Shown: positions 36,152 to 45,491 of the stretch, in pieces
Layout of the letters: each line of letters opens with the position of its first letter
How positions within the stretch are numbered: position 1 is the first letter of the stretch
Assembly: GCA_030442055.1 (NCBI GenBank)
Contig: JAUJEB010000002.1
Location: forward strand, 248,001-312,000
DNA length: 64,000 nt
Origin: Agaribacillus aureus
GTDB lineage: Bacteria; Bacteroidota; Bacteroidia; Cytophagales; Cyclobacteriaceae
Direction of reading: 5' to 3'
The notes under the pieces: generated by a model
What the model was told of the DNA's origin: nothing
Databases searched by the model: none
What the model saw: the letters and a program-made list of their open reading frames with translations, nothing else
Made by a program: the position numbers and the translations under genes

Positions 36152-37801
36152 ATGAAATACCTACCAAGATTTTTTATGGCCTTATGGTTAGGTTTAACCT
36201 GGCACATAGGCAGCGCAACAAATTACTATGTCGATGCTACGGGAGGTAACGACGCCAATAACGGCACTGCCAAATTAAATGCCTGGAGAACACTTGCCAA
36301 TATCAATGCCACCACTTTTCAGCCTGGCGACTCCATACTTTTCAAAGCAGGACAATTCTGGATCGGCACCATTAAACCGCTAGGATCAGGTACCGCAGGA
36401 AGTCCTATTGTGATCGGAAAATATGGTGCAGGTGCCAGACCGGCAATCCATGGCAATGGCAGTGTAAACTGTACGGTTGAACCGGGACAAACAAAGTATT
36501 GTACCATTTTTCTCCACAACCAGGAATACTGGATAATCAGGGATCTGGAAATTACCAATTACGATTCCAGGGAGGAAGAAGGAAAGTCATTGAGTCAATG
36601 GGAACTTGATAATAGATCGGATTATGCCAATGTTGATAAACCAGACAAGTATGCCGGAACCAATACAAAGAAATGTGGCATATTGGTAGAAGCAAACAAC
36701 AGCGGAGCGCTGCATCATTTACATTTTATTAACCTGGAAGTACATGGTGTAAATGGAAAGATCTCTGAGAAAAATAATGGGGGCATTTTCCTGAAAGTAT
36801 TCAATTTTAATCCAGGCGATATAGCCACCTACTTTGACGATTTATTATTGGATAGCTGCTATATCCACGATGTGGATAGAACTGGCTTTTCAAATCGATC
36901 TGATTATGAGCATCGTACATTAATGACCAATACAGATTGGACGCCCAGTAAAAAAATAGTCATTCGAAATAATACTTTTGAAAGAACAGGAGCCAATGCA
37001 CTTATCGTAAGAGTTGCTGACAAGCCATTGATGGAGCATAATCTATTTGATCATTGTTCCATCAAAGAGACAGGCAATGCCGCATTTAATTTTAACACTG
37101 ACAGTGCGGTCTGGCAGTTCAATGAGGCCAGATACACCAAGTACAATGTGGGAGATGTTGATGCCGGAGGGCTGGACAGTGATTACCGAACCCGATATAC
37201 GATCATGCAATATAATTATGTTCATGACAACGATTTTGGCATATTAATTACCGGGGGACCTTCCAGCTCCAATGGCTTTAACCATGGAACCGTGGTGCGT
37301 TACAACATATTTGAAAATGACGGGATATTAAAGGTTTCGGGTGACGGCGCCTGGTCTTTCAAAATATCAGGATTGGCCACCAATACCCGGATTCATAATA
37401 ATGTAATATATATTGGCCCCTCAAAGGAATACACAGCTATCGTATATCACAAAAACTGGGGAGGATGGCCGGATAGATCTTTCTATAAGAATAATATTTT
37501 TTACAATAAAGGTACAAACACCGCATTCAACCTGGGTTCCAGTACCGGAAATGTATTTTCCAACAATATCTACTATGGAAATTCCTATACCAAGGAACCA
37601 TCTGATCCAAATAAAATTAACTCGGATCCATTGTTGACCAATCCAGGCAATGGAGAAAACGGTTATCAGCTTCAGGGTGGCTCTCCGGCGCTGACAAAAG
37701 GTTTGCAGCTCTTAACTAATCCGGAAAAGGATTACTACCAAAATACAATTGATTCTAAAGCTCCGGTGGATATTGGTGTTCATCAGGTAAGCAATCGGTA
37801 G
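36152..37801 (+). CDS. Secreted right-handed beta-helix protein, probable polysaccharide lyase or hydrolase
   Basis: Protein of 549 residues with a signal peptide (MKYLPRFFMALWLGLTWHIG). The N-terminal motif YYVDATGGNDANNGTA, then AWRTLANIN and FQPGDSILFKAG, is the standard opening of Bacteroidota parallel beta-helix proteins. Repeated helix rungs follow (VIRNNTFERTGANALIVRVA, TRIHNNVIYIG). No T9SS domain. Related folds are polysaccharide lyases and pectinase-like enzymes, but I cannot pick the catalytic residues or the family. The position between SusD and a GH2 enzyme supports a role in degrading the same glycan. Confidence 0.8.
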   Translation: MKYLPRFFMALWLGLTWHIGSATNYYVDATGGNDANNGTAKLNAWRTLANINATTFQPGDSILFKAGQFWIGTIKPLGSGTAGSPIVIGKYGAGARPAIHGNGSVNCTVEPGQTKYCTIFLHNQEYWIIRDLEITNYDSREEEGKSLSQWELDNRSDYANVDKPDKYAGTNTKKCGILVEANNSGALHHLHFINLEVHGVNGKISEKNNGGIFLKVFNFNPGDIATYFDDLLLDSCYIHDVDRTGFSNRSDYEHRTLMTNTDWTPSKKIVIRNNTFERTGANALIVRVADKPLMEHNLFDHCSIKETGNAAFNFNTDSAVWQFNEARYTKYNVGDVDAGGLDSDYRTRYTIMQYNYVHDNDFGILITGGPSSSNGFNHGTVVRYNIFENDGILKVSGDGAWSFKISGLATNTRIHNNVIYIGPSKEYTAIVYHKNWGGWPDRSFYKNNIFYNKGTNTAFNLGSSTGNVFSNNIYYGNSYTKEPSDPNKINSDPLLTNPGNGENGYQLQGGSPALTKGLQLLTNPEKDYYQNTIDSKAPVDIGVHQVSNR

Positions 37802-37865
37802 GGAATTCTCAAATGGTGTCGCTTTTAATATTTGGATTTGAAGGCTTACAAAATATAATCAACTG

Positions 37866-39689
37866 ATGAGCAAAAGATTTAATGTTATGAAGATATTAAA
37901 ATTGGCCATGCTCTGTACAATCGTGCAGGTTACGGCTTTGTTTAGCCTTGATGCTAAGAACAATATAATTCAAAATGTATCTGCCAGAAAGTATAAAAGT
38001 CTCGATGGTGTATGGCAAATCATTATTGACCCCCTGGAAAACGGATTTTACAACCACAGCTTAAAACCAAGAAAGAACGGGTATTTTAAAAACGAAAAAA
38101 TTAAAAACCCCGACGACCTGATAGAGTACAATTTTGATCATAGCTACCAGCTAAATGTTCCCGGTGACTGGAATACGCAAATGGAAAAACTCTATTATTA
38201 TGAAGGCTGTATCTGGTATAAAAAATCATTTGATTATCGGGAAGAAATCAATGGACGGGTATATGTTCATTTCGAAGCCGTTAATTATGAGTGCAAGGTT
38301 TATTTAAACGGGCAGCACCTTGGGGATCATGTCGGGGGATATACCCCTTTTAGCTTTGAAGTCACCGAATTACTGCAAAAAACTGATAATTTTTTAATTG
38401 TCAAGGTCAAAAATTCCAGAAGACGGGAAGGAGTACCTACCATTAATACTGACTGGTGGAACTATGGAGGAATCACCCGGTCTGTTAAGTTGCTGGAGTT
38501 ACCAAACTTATTCATCCAAGACTATGCGATCAGGTTATCAAAAAATGAGGCAAATGTGATAGAGGGCTGGGTCCAGTTGAATGGAGATAACCTCTCAGCT
38601 GATGTGGAAGTGTCAATTCCCGAATTAAAAAAGAAAATTAACATCAGAACAAATGAAAACGGATTTGCCACCTTCAAGGTAAAATCAGCGATAGAAAGGT
38701 GGTCGCCCGAAAATCCGAAACTTTATAAAATAAAACTGGTGACCGACCGGGATGTTTTAGAGGATGAGGTTGGTTTTAAAAGGATTGAAGTGCGGGGTAC
38801 AGATATCCTGTTAAATGGCAAACCAATTTTCTTGAAAGGAATAAGCATTCATGAGGAAGCCCCTTTTGGCGGAGGCCGGGTTACGACACCGGAACAATGC
38901 CGTATTTTGCTTAACTGGGCCAAAGAATTAGGATGCAACTTTATCAGACTCGCACATTACCCCCATGGTGAACATATGGTTAAGCAGGCCGAAAAAATGG
39001 GCTTTTTAATATGGTCAGAAATCCCTGTTTATTGGACGGTGCTCTTTAATAACAATGGCACTTACCAAAACGCTGAAAACCAACTGGAAGAGATGATAAC
39101 CAGGGATAAAAACAGGGTTGGCATCGGGCTATGGTCTGTGGCTAATGAAACCCCGGTCAACGAAGAAAGATTGGCTTTCCTCAAAAAGTTAATTGCCAAG
39201 GCCAGATCACTGGACAACACAAGATTGATAACCGCTGCGCTGAACAGCCAAAAAGGACAAGGCAATAATATTATTATTGATGATCAGCTTGGCAAACATG
39301 TGGATGTGATCGGTATCAACAATTATTGCGGCTGGTATTCCAAAAAGCCGGGAGAATGTGGCGCACTAAGCTGGCAAAACAAATTTGACAAACCCGTCAT
39401 ATTGAGCGAAGTAGGCGCTGGTGCCCTGGTAGGTCTTCATGGCGCTGTCAATGAACGATGGACAGAAGAATACCAGGCGGAAGTATATCGACATAACCTC
39501 AGAATGGTTGAAAACATTGAATTTGTTCAGGGCCTCTCTCCGTGGATTTTAACAGACTTTCGGTCTCCCAGAAGAAACTTAAGACACATACAGATGGATT
39601 ATAACCGAAAAGGCCTGATTTCAGATAGTGGTATCAAAAAGGAAGCATTCTATATCCTACAGCAATATTATAAGGAAAAGGTTGACTGA
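37866..39689 (+). CDS. GH2-family glycoside hydrolase (beta-glucuronidase/galactosidase-like)
   Basis: Exo-glycosidase of 607 residues. The second Met (37887) starts a good signal peptide (MKILKLAMLCTIVQVTALF), so it may be the true start. A GH2 sugar-binding jelly roll (about 35-200; WYKKSFDYREEINGRVYVHF), an Ig-like middle domain (about 205-300) and a TIM barrel (about 305-600) follow in order. The acid/base is Glu428 in SVANETPV and the nucleophile Glu515 in VILSEVGAG. RLAHYPHGEHMV is the family signature near the barrel start. The substrate could be a beta-glucuronide or beta-galactoside; the sequence does not decide. It is compact compared with beta-galactosidases of about 1000 residues and close to beta-glucuronidases in size. 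Confidence 0.9.
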   Translation: MSKRFNVMKILKLAMLCTIVQVTALFSLDAKNNIIQNVSARKYKSLDGVWQIIIDPLENGFYNHSLKPRKNGYFKNEKIKNPDDLIEYNFDHSYQLNVPGDWNTQMEKLYYYEGCIWYKKSFDYREEINGRVYVHFEAVNYECKVYLNGQHLGDHVGGYTPFSFEVTELLQKTDNFLIVKVKNSRRREGVPTINTDWWNYGGITRSVKLLELPNLFIQDYAIRLSKNEANVIEGWVQLNGDNLSADVEVSIPELKKKINIRTNENGFATFKVKSAIERWSPENPKLYKIKLVTDRDVLEDEVGFKRIEVRGTDILLNGKPIFLKGISIHEEAPFGGGRVTTPEQCRILLNWAKELGCNFIRLAHYPHGEHMVKQAEKMGFLIWSEIPVYWTVLFNNNGTYQNAENQLEEMITRDKNRVGIGLWSVANETPVNEERLAFLKKLIAKARSLDNTRLITAALNSQKGQGNNIIIDDQLGKHVDVIGINNYCGWYSKKPGECGALSWQNKFDKPVILSEVGAGALVGLHGAVNERWTEEYQAEVYRHNLRMVENIEFVQGLSPWILTDFRSPRRNLRHIQMDYNRKGLISDSGIKKEAFYILQQYYKEKVD

Positions 39690-39738
39690 GCGGTGCCTCT
39701 TCCTTTTTCTGTTTTTAAAATCATCATCTCACAAAAAT

Positions 39739-39871
39739 AGGTACAAACTTATTTTCGCAGTTCCCGGCCGGGGCTCATTTAAATCTTGTTTCTATCCACC
39801 CTTTGGCAAGCTTCGCCAAAACCAATGTAAATTGTTTTTGGCGAAGCTCGGCTGGGGTTCATTTAAATCTC
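39739..39871. repeat. Pair of degenerate direct repeats
   Basis: Two units of about 48 bp, roughly 85 bases apart, each ending GGGGCTCATTTAAATCT or GGGGTTCATTTAAATCT. They lie in the 647-base gap 39690-40336, which has no gene. Frames drawn through this gap have a repeat-like composition and are not credible genes. Confidence 0.5.
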
Positions 39872-39928
39872 TTCGGAGATGAGATTTTCCCTAAATAACA
39901 TATTGTGAGCTTCGTGCAGAGCTTAGCC

Positions 39929-39961
39929 TTCATTTCTTTTCCTTAGATGAAAAGAAATGAA
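39929..39961. repeat. Hairpin of a dispersed intergenic element
   Basis: Arms TTCATTTCTTTTC (39929-39941) and GAAAAGAAATGAA (39949-39961), 13 bp with a 7-base loop, followed by AAAGAAAAATCAAGCC and a GC-rich segment (CCACCGCCGGCCCGG). It resembles REP-like elements of Cytophagales; that is inference from its look. Confidence 0.5.
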
Positions 39962-40336
39962 GCAAAGAAAAATCAAGCCAAAATTATCCTTCCACCCACC
40001 TGCCACCGCCGGCCCGGAATTTTGGCGGGCCTACCCGCTTGATCTACCAACTAATCTTTTGCCACCTTTAAAACATAGGAGGACTCTTTGCATGGAAAAT
40101 TTAAGAGATTACCTCAAAAAATGTCTTTTCTTCATAAAATGTATTACCTTTAAAATTATAATATTTGTCAAAAATGTAGGTTATTTTTGATTGTATTTAT
40201 ACTTTAAGTCAAACTGACAGGAGGTGGTATATTTACTTTTCCCCAACCTTGCTCTGGGAAAGGATCATTTTTTAGAACAATTATTAAGTATAAATGTCAA
40301 GGTTTAATCTAACCAAATTGAGAAGAATATAAGTAT

Positions 40337-41302
40337 ATGAAAAGAAGAAGCTTTTTGAAGAAATCGGTCCAGGCAGGCGTGATTTCATCTGTCTCATTGC
40401 CAATAGCCGGATTTAAACTTCCGGATTCTGAAAAACTGCAAATAGGGATCGTCGCAGATGTACACCAAGATATCATTCACGACGGCTATGCGCGGCTGCG
40501 CTTCTTCATGGATGATATGAAAAAAAGAAATCCTGACTTTATTATACAGATGGGCGATTTCTCATTGCCAAGACCGCAAAATCAACCATTCCTGGATGTC
40601 TGGAATGAATTTGAGGGACCCGCCTACCATGTTTTAGGAAATCACGATATGCGCGATTTTGGGTTCACCCGAGAACAAACCATGGCCTGGTGGCAAATGA
40701 AAGAACGTTACTATTCATTCGATCATGGAAGTTTTCATTTCATCGTGCTGGATGGTAATGATAAAAATCCCGGCGAATGGCAGGGTTACGATCGTTACAT
40801 CGGAACCACACAAAAAGAATGGCTTAAAAATGACCTGCGTCAAACGGCTAAGCCAACGGTGGTTTTTGTTCATCAAAGTCTGGAGGCCGACGGCGGCATA
40901 GCTAACGGAGCCGAGATCAGAAATATATTGGAGCAAGCCAGGAATTCAGAAAGCCGACCCAAGGTGATAGCCTGTTTATGTGGACATCATCATACCGACT
41001 ATGTAAAAGACATCAATGGTATACCTTATATCCAGATCAATAGCATGTCATACAAATGGGTAGGCGGAAGATTTAAGAAGCAACGTTTTGCTGCCCATGT
41101 GGAGCAAGCTTATCCGGCTGTTAAAAATACCTGCCCTTATAAAGACCCTTTGTACACAGTGCTTACTTTGGATGGCAACAGCGGAAAAATGCACCTGGAA
41201 GGACGCGCCACCAGTTTTATCGCCCCTACTCCCAACGATATTGGCATTCCAGATGCCGATACCATGCATCCATCAATAACGGAAAGAAACCTGACCTTCT
41301 GA
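40337..41302 (+). CDS. Secreted calcineurin-like metallophosphoesterase
   Basis: Protein of 321 residues with a Tat-like start (MKRRSFLKKSVQAG). The metallophosphoesterase metal ligands are all visible: DVH in IVADVHQD (about residue 41), GD in IQMGDFS, GNHD in VLGNHDM, the His in FVHQSLE and the final GHHH in CLCGHHHTDY. It cleaves a phosphomonoester or phosphodiester outside the cytoplasm; the substrate is unknown. 12 bases separate it from the next gene, an EEP-family phosphatase, so they are co-expressed. Their place after the GH2 gene suggests a phosphate-bearing glycan, an inference. Confidence 0.9.
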   Translation: MKRRSFLKKSVQAGVISSVSLPIAGFKLPDSEKLQIGIVADVHQDIIHDGYARLRFFMDDMKKRNPDFIIQMGDFSLPRPQNQPFLDVWNEFEGPAYHVLGNHDMRDFGFTREQTMAWWQMKERYYSFDHGSFHFIVLDGNDKNPGEWQGYDRYIGTTQKEWLKNDLRQTAKPTVVFVHQSLEADGGIANGAEIRNILEQARNSESRPKVIACLCGHHHTDYVKDINGIPYIQINSMSYKWVGGRFKKQRFAAHVEQAYPAVKNTCPYKDPLYTVLTLDGNSGKMHLEGRATSFIAPTPNDIGIPDADTMHPSITERNLTF

Positions 41303-41314
41303 CTGTTTGAGAAA

Positions 41315-42217
41315 ATGATAAAAATTATTATTACATTTTTGGCCATGGTATTTGCCTTGCAGCTTCAGGGCCAGGAGCCGCCTGAAAAAAAGGTGAATAC
41401 CCTGAAAGTGATTTCTTACAATATCTGGAATGGTTTTGATTGGGGTAAGGATCTGACGCGCAGAGACCAATTGGTTGCCTGGATAGCCTCCCAGAAACCG
41501 GACGTAGTGGCGCTCCAGGAGCTTTGTGGTTATACGAAGCAAAAATTACTGGGAGATGCGAAAGATTGGGGGCACAACTATGCCGAAATTCTTAAAACCT
41601 CCGGATATCCTGTCGGAATCACTTCCAGTAAACCGATCGCGATCCGGGAAAAAATTTTGGAGGATTTACACCACGGCGCATTACATTGTCGTACCTGGGA
41701 TATTGATTTTATGGTGGTGCATTTCTCACCTTTCAGTTATAAAAAACGAAGAGAGGAAACCGAGATAGTATTAGAGAAACTTTCTCAGGTGGCCAAAAAC
41801 CGGGATAAATATATTGTATTGGGTGACTTTAATGCAGTGTCTCCTTTCGATGCTGATTTGTATCATGGTAATGAAAGTCTCCTGACCGCCATGCGCGCGT
41901 CGGAAAAAGAGCATGAGCACGTCCGAAACCTATTTCAGGGACAGCTTGAATACGGTGTTTTGAGCACATTTTTAGGATTTCCATTATTGGATGTAACCCA
42001 AATTTATACATCCGGACTTGAAGAACGATTGACTTCTCCAACCCGGATCTTTAATAAACAAATTGAGAATAACAGAAGCCCTAATGCCAAGCGTATCGAC
42101 TATATTTTGGTTTCTCCTTACTTGCAAACTACCAGTATAAATGCCCGTGTTTTGAATGGCAGGGAAACTTTTTATTTATCGGATCATTATCCGGTAATGG
42201 CTGAATTTGAACTTTAA
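41315..42217 (+). CDS. Secreted endonuclease/exonuclease/phosphatase-family enzyme
   Basis: EEP-superfamily enzyme of 300 residues. The signal peptide MIKIIITFLAMVFALQLQGQ ends in QGQ. Family motifs in order: VISYNIWNG (Asn ligand), VVALQELCG (Glu ligand), YIVLGDFNAVSP (Asp/Asn pair), RIDYILVSP (Asp) and the closing SDHYPVMAEF (Asp-His pair). Members cut phosphodiesters in nucleic acids, phospholipids or sugars. Export and the location in a glycan locus argue against DNA repair. It is the last gene of the plus-strand block. Confidence 0.88.
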   Translation: MIKIIITFLAMVFALQLQGQEPPEKKVNTLKVISYNIWNGFDWGKDLTRRDQLVAWIASQKPDVVALQELCGYTKQKLLGDAKDWGHNYAEILKTSGYPVGITSSKPIAIREKILEDLHHGALHCRTWDIDFMVVHFSPFSYKKRREETEIVLEKLSQVAKNRDKYIVLGDFNAVSPFDADLYHGNESLLTAMRASEKEHEHVRNLFQGQLEYGVLSTFLGFPLLDVTQIYTSGLEERLTSPTRIFNKQIENNRSPNAKRIDYILVSPYLQTTSINARVLNGRETFYLSDHYPVMAEFEL

Positions 42218-42261
42218 GACAAAGCTTCTTTCGACAGGATAAAGGAACGCTTTTTTATTCC

Positions 42262-43047
42262 TCATAATCCAATCCCCACCCCCACCATCCAACCAATATT
42301 ATGCCTCCATTTACCAAATGGCACACTTTCGCGGGTAATGGACAGGATATTGGTAGAATAGGTTGGCCCGAAAAGCAAGGTCTTCGTTTTTGTGAGCTGG
42401 TAGGAACCTATGATTTTTCCGCTCGCTATTAAGGATGAGCTATCGTAGGTATCCAGTTCGGATAAAGTAATGACATTGATGTAGTCATTTTTATCTACAG
42501 TGCTGCCGCTGTATTCCAACGTTCTTAGATAACCAACACCACCCATAACGAGTATTTCAAAGGGATATTTTTTCCTTTTTTTGAATAGTGCATAACCGAA
42601 ATCAAGCGTGGCGGTTAACACCTGGTGTTTGTTTAAGGTACTGGTTTCCTGCATGGCAAATCTTTCGCGATAGTTTGTATAACCCACATCTGCATTGATG
42701 AGAAACCGGTCTTTTCTGAACATGACCATCCCACCAAATGTATAGTTTAATCTCGGCTGGGTGTATTCATCCACTAAGTCATAATAGCGGCGCTTCAAGT
42801 CGCACACGGTAATGTAATCCAAGCTATAGGAAACCTGAAAATAAGGCATCAGGTAGAAATGGCCAGGCTTTTTTTTGATGGTTGGTTTTGAGGTTTTTAC
42901 GTATACTTTTTTGGTGATGACCACCGGTTTTTTGATGATATAGGCCGTATCGTTCCTGATGATAATGCTGTCCCTCTCCTGCCCTAAAGCTGTCAGACAA
43001 GTAATGACCAGAAAAAATAAGCTAACAAAAACTCTTAACAAGATCAT
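42262..43047 (-). CDS. Putative outer membrane beta-barrel protein
   Basis: Protein of 261 residues with signal peptide MILLRVFVSLFFLVITCLTA, then a basic linker (KKPVVITKKVYVKTSKPTIKK) and amphipathic strands ending GWMVGVGIGL, as in porin-like barrels. It is the third gene of an operon with an ECF sigma and a membrane protein; the start overlaps the previous stop by 4 bases. It may be the envelope component sensed or controlled by that sigma. Confidence 0.7.
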   Translation of the reverse strand: MILLRVFVSLFFLVITCLTALGQERDSIIIRNDTAYIIKKPVVITKKVYVKTSKPTIKKKPGHFYLMPYFQVSYSLDYITVCDLKRRYYDLVDEYTQPRLNYTFGGMVMFRKDRFLINADVGYTNYRERFAMQETSTLNKHQVLTATLDFGYALFKKRKKYPFEILVMGGVGYLRTLEYSGSTVDKNDYINVITLSELDTYDSSSLIASGKIIGSYQLTKTKTLLFGPTYSTNILSITRESVPFGKWRHNIGWMVGVGIGL

Positions 43048-43670
43048 TTCTTTTTCTCTATTTTGACGGTATCAGTTACGATGACGGTATCCTGGATAAT
43101 AATAACGGTCGGTACTTTTTGCTCATTCAAAATTTTAGGCGACGGCTGCTGGATTTTCCTGGAACCCAGCGAGTCAAAGATATTTAGCGGTACTGAGTTC
43201 GGCGGTACCACAATAATGCTATCTTCGAATACAGGAAGTGCCTGGCTATCAACCAAATGTTCGGAGACTTTCGGTTTGTCAACTTCGATGACCGGGGCTT
43301 TTTCGACCGGTATGGTGACTTCATTTTGACGTACTTCCTCTAATGTATCAGCATTAACCACATTGTCGTTTTGCCTTGGTTCCTCATAAGTATCTCGATC
43401 AATAATCACCGTATCTGTTGTAGTGCCATCCGTTTGTTTCGGCTCCATTTGAATGGAAGTTGAGCTATTGGTGTTGTACCAGGCAATGACTACAATCGTC
43501 AGCACTGCAACAATACCCATTACCAAAACAGGTAGGGTGCTCCACCATGGCTTTGAAAGGTTATTTAAAATATGCGAGCTGATATCTTTCCAATAACCGG
43601 CAGGTTTTTCAATGGATTTTCCTTCCAGTCCCTTCAGGAAGATATCGTCTATATGTTCATCCTCGTTCAT
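43044..43670 (-). CDS. Putative anti-sigma-like membrane protein
   Basis: Protein of 208 residues. A short cytoplasmic N-terminus (MNEDEHIDDIFLKGLEGKS) leads to one membrane span (about 43-63; LPVLVMGIVAVLTIVVIAWY) and a Thr/Val/Asp-rich periplasmic tail. The start overlaps the sigma gene by 14 bases, a strong sign of translational coupling and of a partner role. The canonical zinc-binding anti-sigma motif is absent. Anti-sigma is inferred from topology and context. Confidence 0.65.
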   Translation of the reverse strand: MNEDEHIDDIFLKGLEGKSIEKPAGYWKDISSHILNNLSKPWWSTLPVLVMGIVAVLTIVVIAWYNTNSSTSIQMEPKQTDGTTTDTVIIDRDTYEEPRQNDNVVNADTLEEVRQNEVTIPVEKAPVIEVDKPKVSEHLVDSQALPVFEDSIIVVPPNSVPLNIFDSLGSRKIQQPSPKILNEQKVPTVIIIQDTVIVTDTVKIEKKK

Positions 43671-44220
43671 TTGACTTACTTTTTTTTTCTAAAACAAGTA
43701 ATTCTCTTTTCAGTATCTGCCTGGCTCTTCGCAGCCTGGACCTGGAAGTGCTCACCTTAATGGAAAGCTTTTCCGCAATCTCGCCATGTGAATATTTTTC
43801 AAAACAATACAAGTTAAATACAACCTTAAATGTTTCCGGAAGCGCCTTCAAAGATTGTAGCAATTCTTCCTGGGTAAAATCGTAATCAATGAGCTCATCG
43901 ACGGTCTCTTCCGGCACATCCATGTTTTCATAAATTGTACTATTCTGAGTTATCAGCCTCTTTTTTTGGCGCAGGGCACTAAGTGCTTCATTGATCATGA
44001 TTCTTTTAAGCCAGCCTTCAAAAGAACCCTGAAATTTAAATTTTTTAATCGAATTGAAGACCTTAATAAACCCATTTTGCAACACGTCTTTAGCCTCCTG
44101 CTCATCGGCCATGTACCTGGTACATAGCAGCAGCATTTTAGGAGCATATTTGTCAAAAAGGTGGTTGTAAGCTGCACGATCATTGCGTATACAGGCTTTA
44201 ATCAGTTCGTCTTCTTCCAT
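43657..44220 (-). CDS. ECF RNA polymerase sigma factor
   Basis: Sigma-70 family ECF factor of 187 residues. Region 2 (about 20-90) contains YNHLFDKYAPKMLLLCTRYM and the -10-binding FEGWLKRIMINEAL. Region 4 (about 125-175) contains the helix-turn-helix KYSHGEIAEKLSIKVSTSRSRL. It is the first gene of the operon sigma / membrane protein / outer-membrane protein. ECF factors of this arrangement answer to envelope signals. Confidence 0.95.
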   Translation of the reverse strand: MEEDELIKACIRNDRAAYNHLFDKYAPKMLLLCTRYMADEQEAKDVLQNGFIKVFNSIKKFKFQGSFEGWLKRIMINEALSALRQKKRLITQNSTIYENMDVPEETVDELIDYDFTQEELLQSLKALPETFKVVFNLYCFEKYSHGEIAEKLSIKVSTSRSRLRRARQILKRELLVLEKKSKSNERG

Positions 44221-44551
44221 CTAGCCGGAGCGCTTATCTTTTAAATTATTAGCCAAATATAAATGAAAAAAAATGCCATATACTCGTATTTACAACATTT
44301 TTTTATTGACAGGTATTATTTCAAGGAAATATTTTCAAGAAATAAATTATTGAATTCCAATGTTTTAAAAGAAATTACGCGGATCAAAAAAAAATATTTT
44401 CAATTTTTTATTTACGAAACCGGGCACGTTTTTTCTTTTTGCCGTCTAATAGGCAGAAGACTTTAGCAGACGTCTTAAAATTTGGGTACCCGTTTAGTGT
44501 GGCATGTTAGCTAATGTCCAACAATTGATAACTTGAAATAAAACACAAAAT
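44221..44551. other. Intergenic stretch, nothing definite
   Basis: AT-rich divergent region between the sigma factor gene and the DNRLRE lipoprotein gene. No gene, and no motif I would defend beyond its serving as the promoter region of both. Confidence 0.4.
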
Positions 44552-45196
44552 ATGAAACGAATATCTCTTACATTTATGTATCTGGCTTTTATAACTATTT
44601 TAAGTAGCTGCATACATGAACACGATTGCGAAATTGAACCTGATCCAACTAATAACATTGAAGATGGGTTTACATCTGCCCTCGAAACGGATTTTATATC
44701 ACAACTTGATCCCGTCACCAAAAAGGAAATCAGGATCCGAAATAATCTGGGTGGCTCCTCCAGGTTTTACGAGGAGGGTTTTATCAGATTTAATGATTTT
44801 ACGGAAGTTAAACAATATGTGCAGGAGGCCACTTTAAAATTATACATCAGGGCCAACCCCAAGCCATATATCTTTTTCCCCAATAATTACACTTTGCGCA
44901 TCTCGGCTTTGCAGGAAGGATGGAATGAAAATACTTTAAGTCATGCCAGCAAGCCCCGGGCACAGGAAATGATTACCACCACATTTGATGCAGATAACCT
45001 AAAGCCCGGAGACCTGTACGAGATAGATGTGACGGAAATTCTCAACGATCAATTCACCAACAAAAAAACCCACCACGGTTTTAGCATTGCCCTTGTTGGC
45101 AACAATAACAATGAAAGTGTTGCCATCTCATTTTACTCCTCAGACAACGGAGATGAAGCATTGAATCCCGCTTTAGATGTGGTGTATGAATGGTAG
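44552..45196 (+). CDS. DNRLRE-domain (CBM96-like) lipoprotein
   Basis: Lipoprotein of 214 residues: MKRISLTFMYLAFITIL then lipobox LSSCIHEHDCEIEP. The mature part is a DNRLRE/CBM96-like beta-sandwich with the usual strands: EGFIRFNDFTEVKQYVQEAT, ATLKLYIRANP, GWNENTLSH, YEIDVTEILND and HHGFSIALVGN. Such domains bind carbohydrates or act in adhesion. There is no catalytic domain. It stands alone, divergent from the sigma operon. Confidence 0.8.
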   Translation: MKRISLTFMYLAFITILSSCIHEHDCEIEPDPTNNIEDGFTSALETDFISQLDPVTKKEIRIRNNLGGSSRFYEEGFIRFNDFTEVKQYVQEATLKLYIRANPKPYIFFPNNYTLRISALQEGWNENTLSHASKPRAQEMITTTFDADNLKPGDLYEIDVTEILNDQFTNKKTHHGFSIALVGNNNNESVAISFYSSDNGDEALNPALDVVYEW

Positions 45197-45408
45197 CACA
45201 GTGTGAGCGTGAGTGTGGACAGGTTATGTGGAGAGTCATAGTCGCTTTTTTTGGTCCCCATTTAAAAAGGGAAAACTAATCCTTCCCTGGGGAAGGTGGC
45301 CCTGCGGGTATGGGTCGATTAAGACGAATGAATTGGTCGGAAGGGGTGATTCCTGAGTGTGAGCATGAGGGCGAGTGTACTTGAAGTTTTTTGAACATTG
45401 TAATACAA

Positions 45409-45444
45409 AAAGCCTGCTGTTGTTTTTTTAACATAGCAGGCTTT
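45409..45444. terminator. Bidirectional terminator
   Basis: Perfect 10-bp stem AAAGCCTGCT (45409-45418) / AGCAGGCTTT (45435-45444), flanked by A on the left and T-rich sequence on the right. It lies between convergent genes (ending 45196 and 45492) and can serve both. Confidence 0.7.
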
Positions 45445-45491
45445 CTTTTATACAATTGTGTTGGACTTTGGTAATGGATCAAGTCATATAC

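Noticed and set aside
39957-40190. 77-codon ORF after the GH2 gene
   Set aside because: Encoded by the repeat-like hairpin element; its composition (KQRKIKPKLSFHPP) is that of a translated intergenic repeat.
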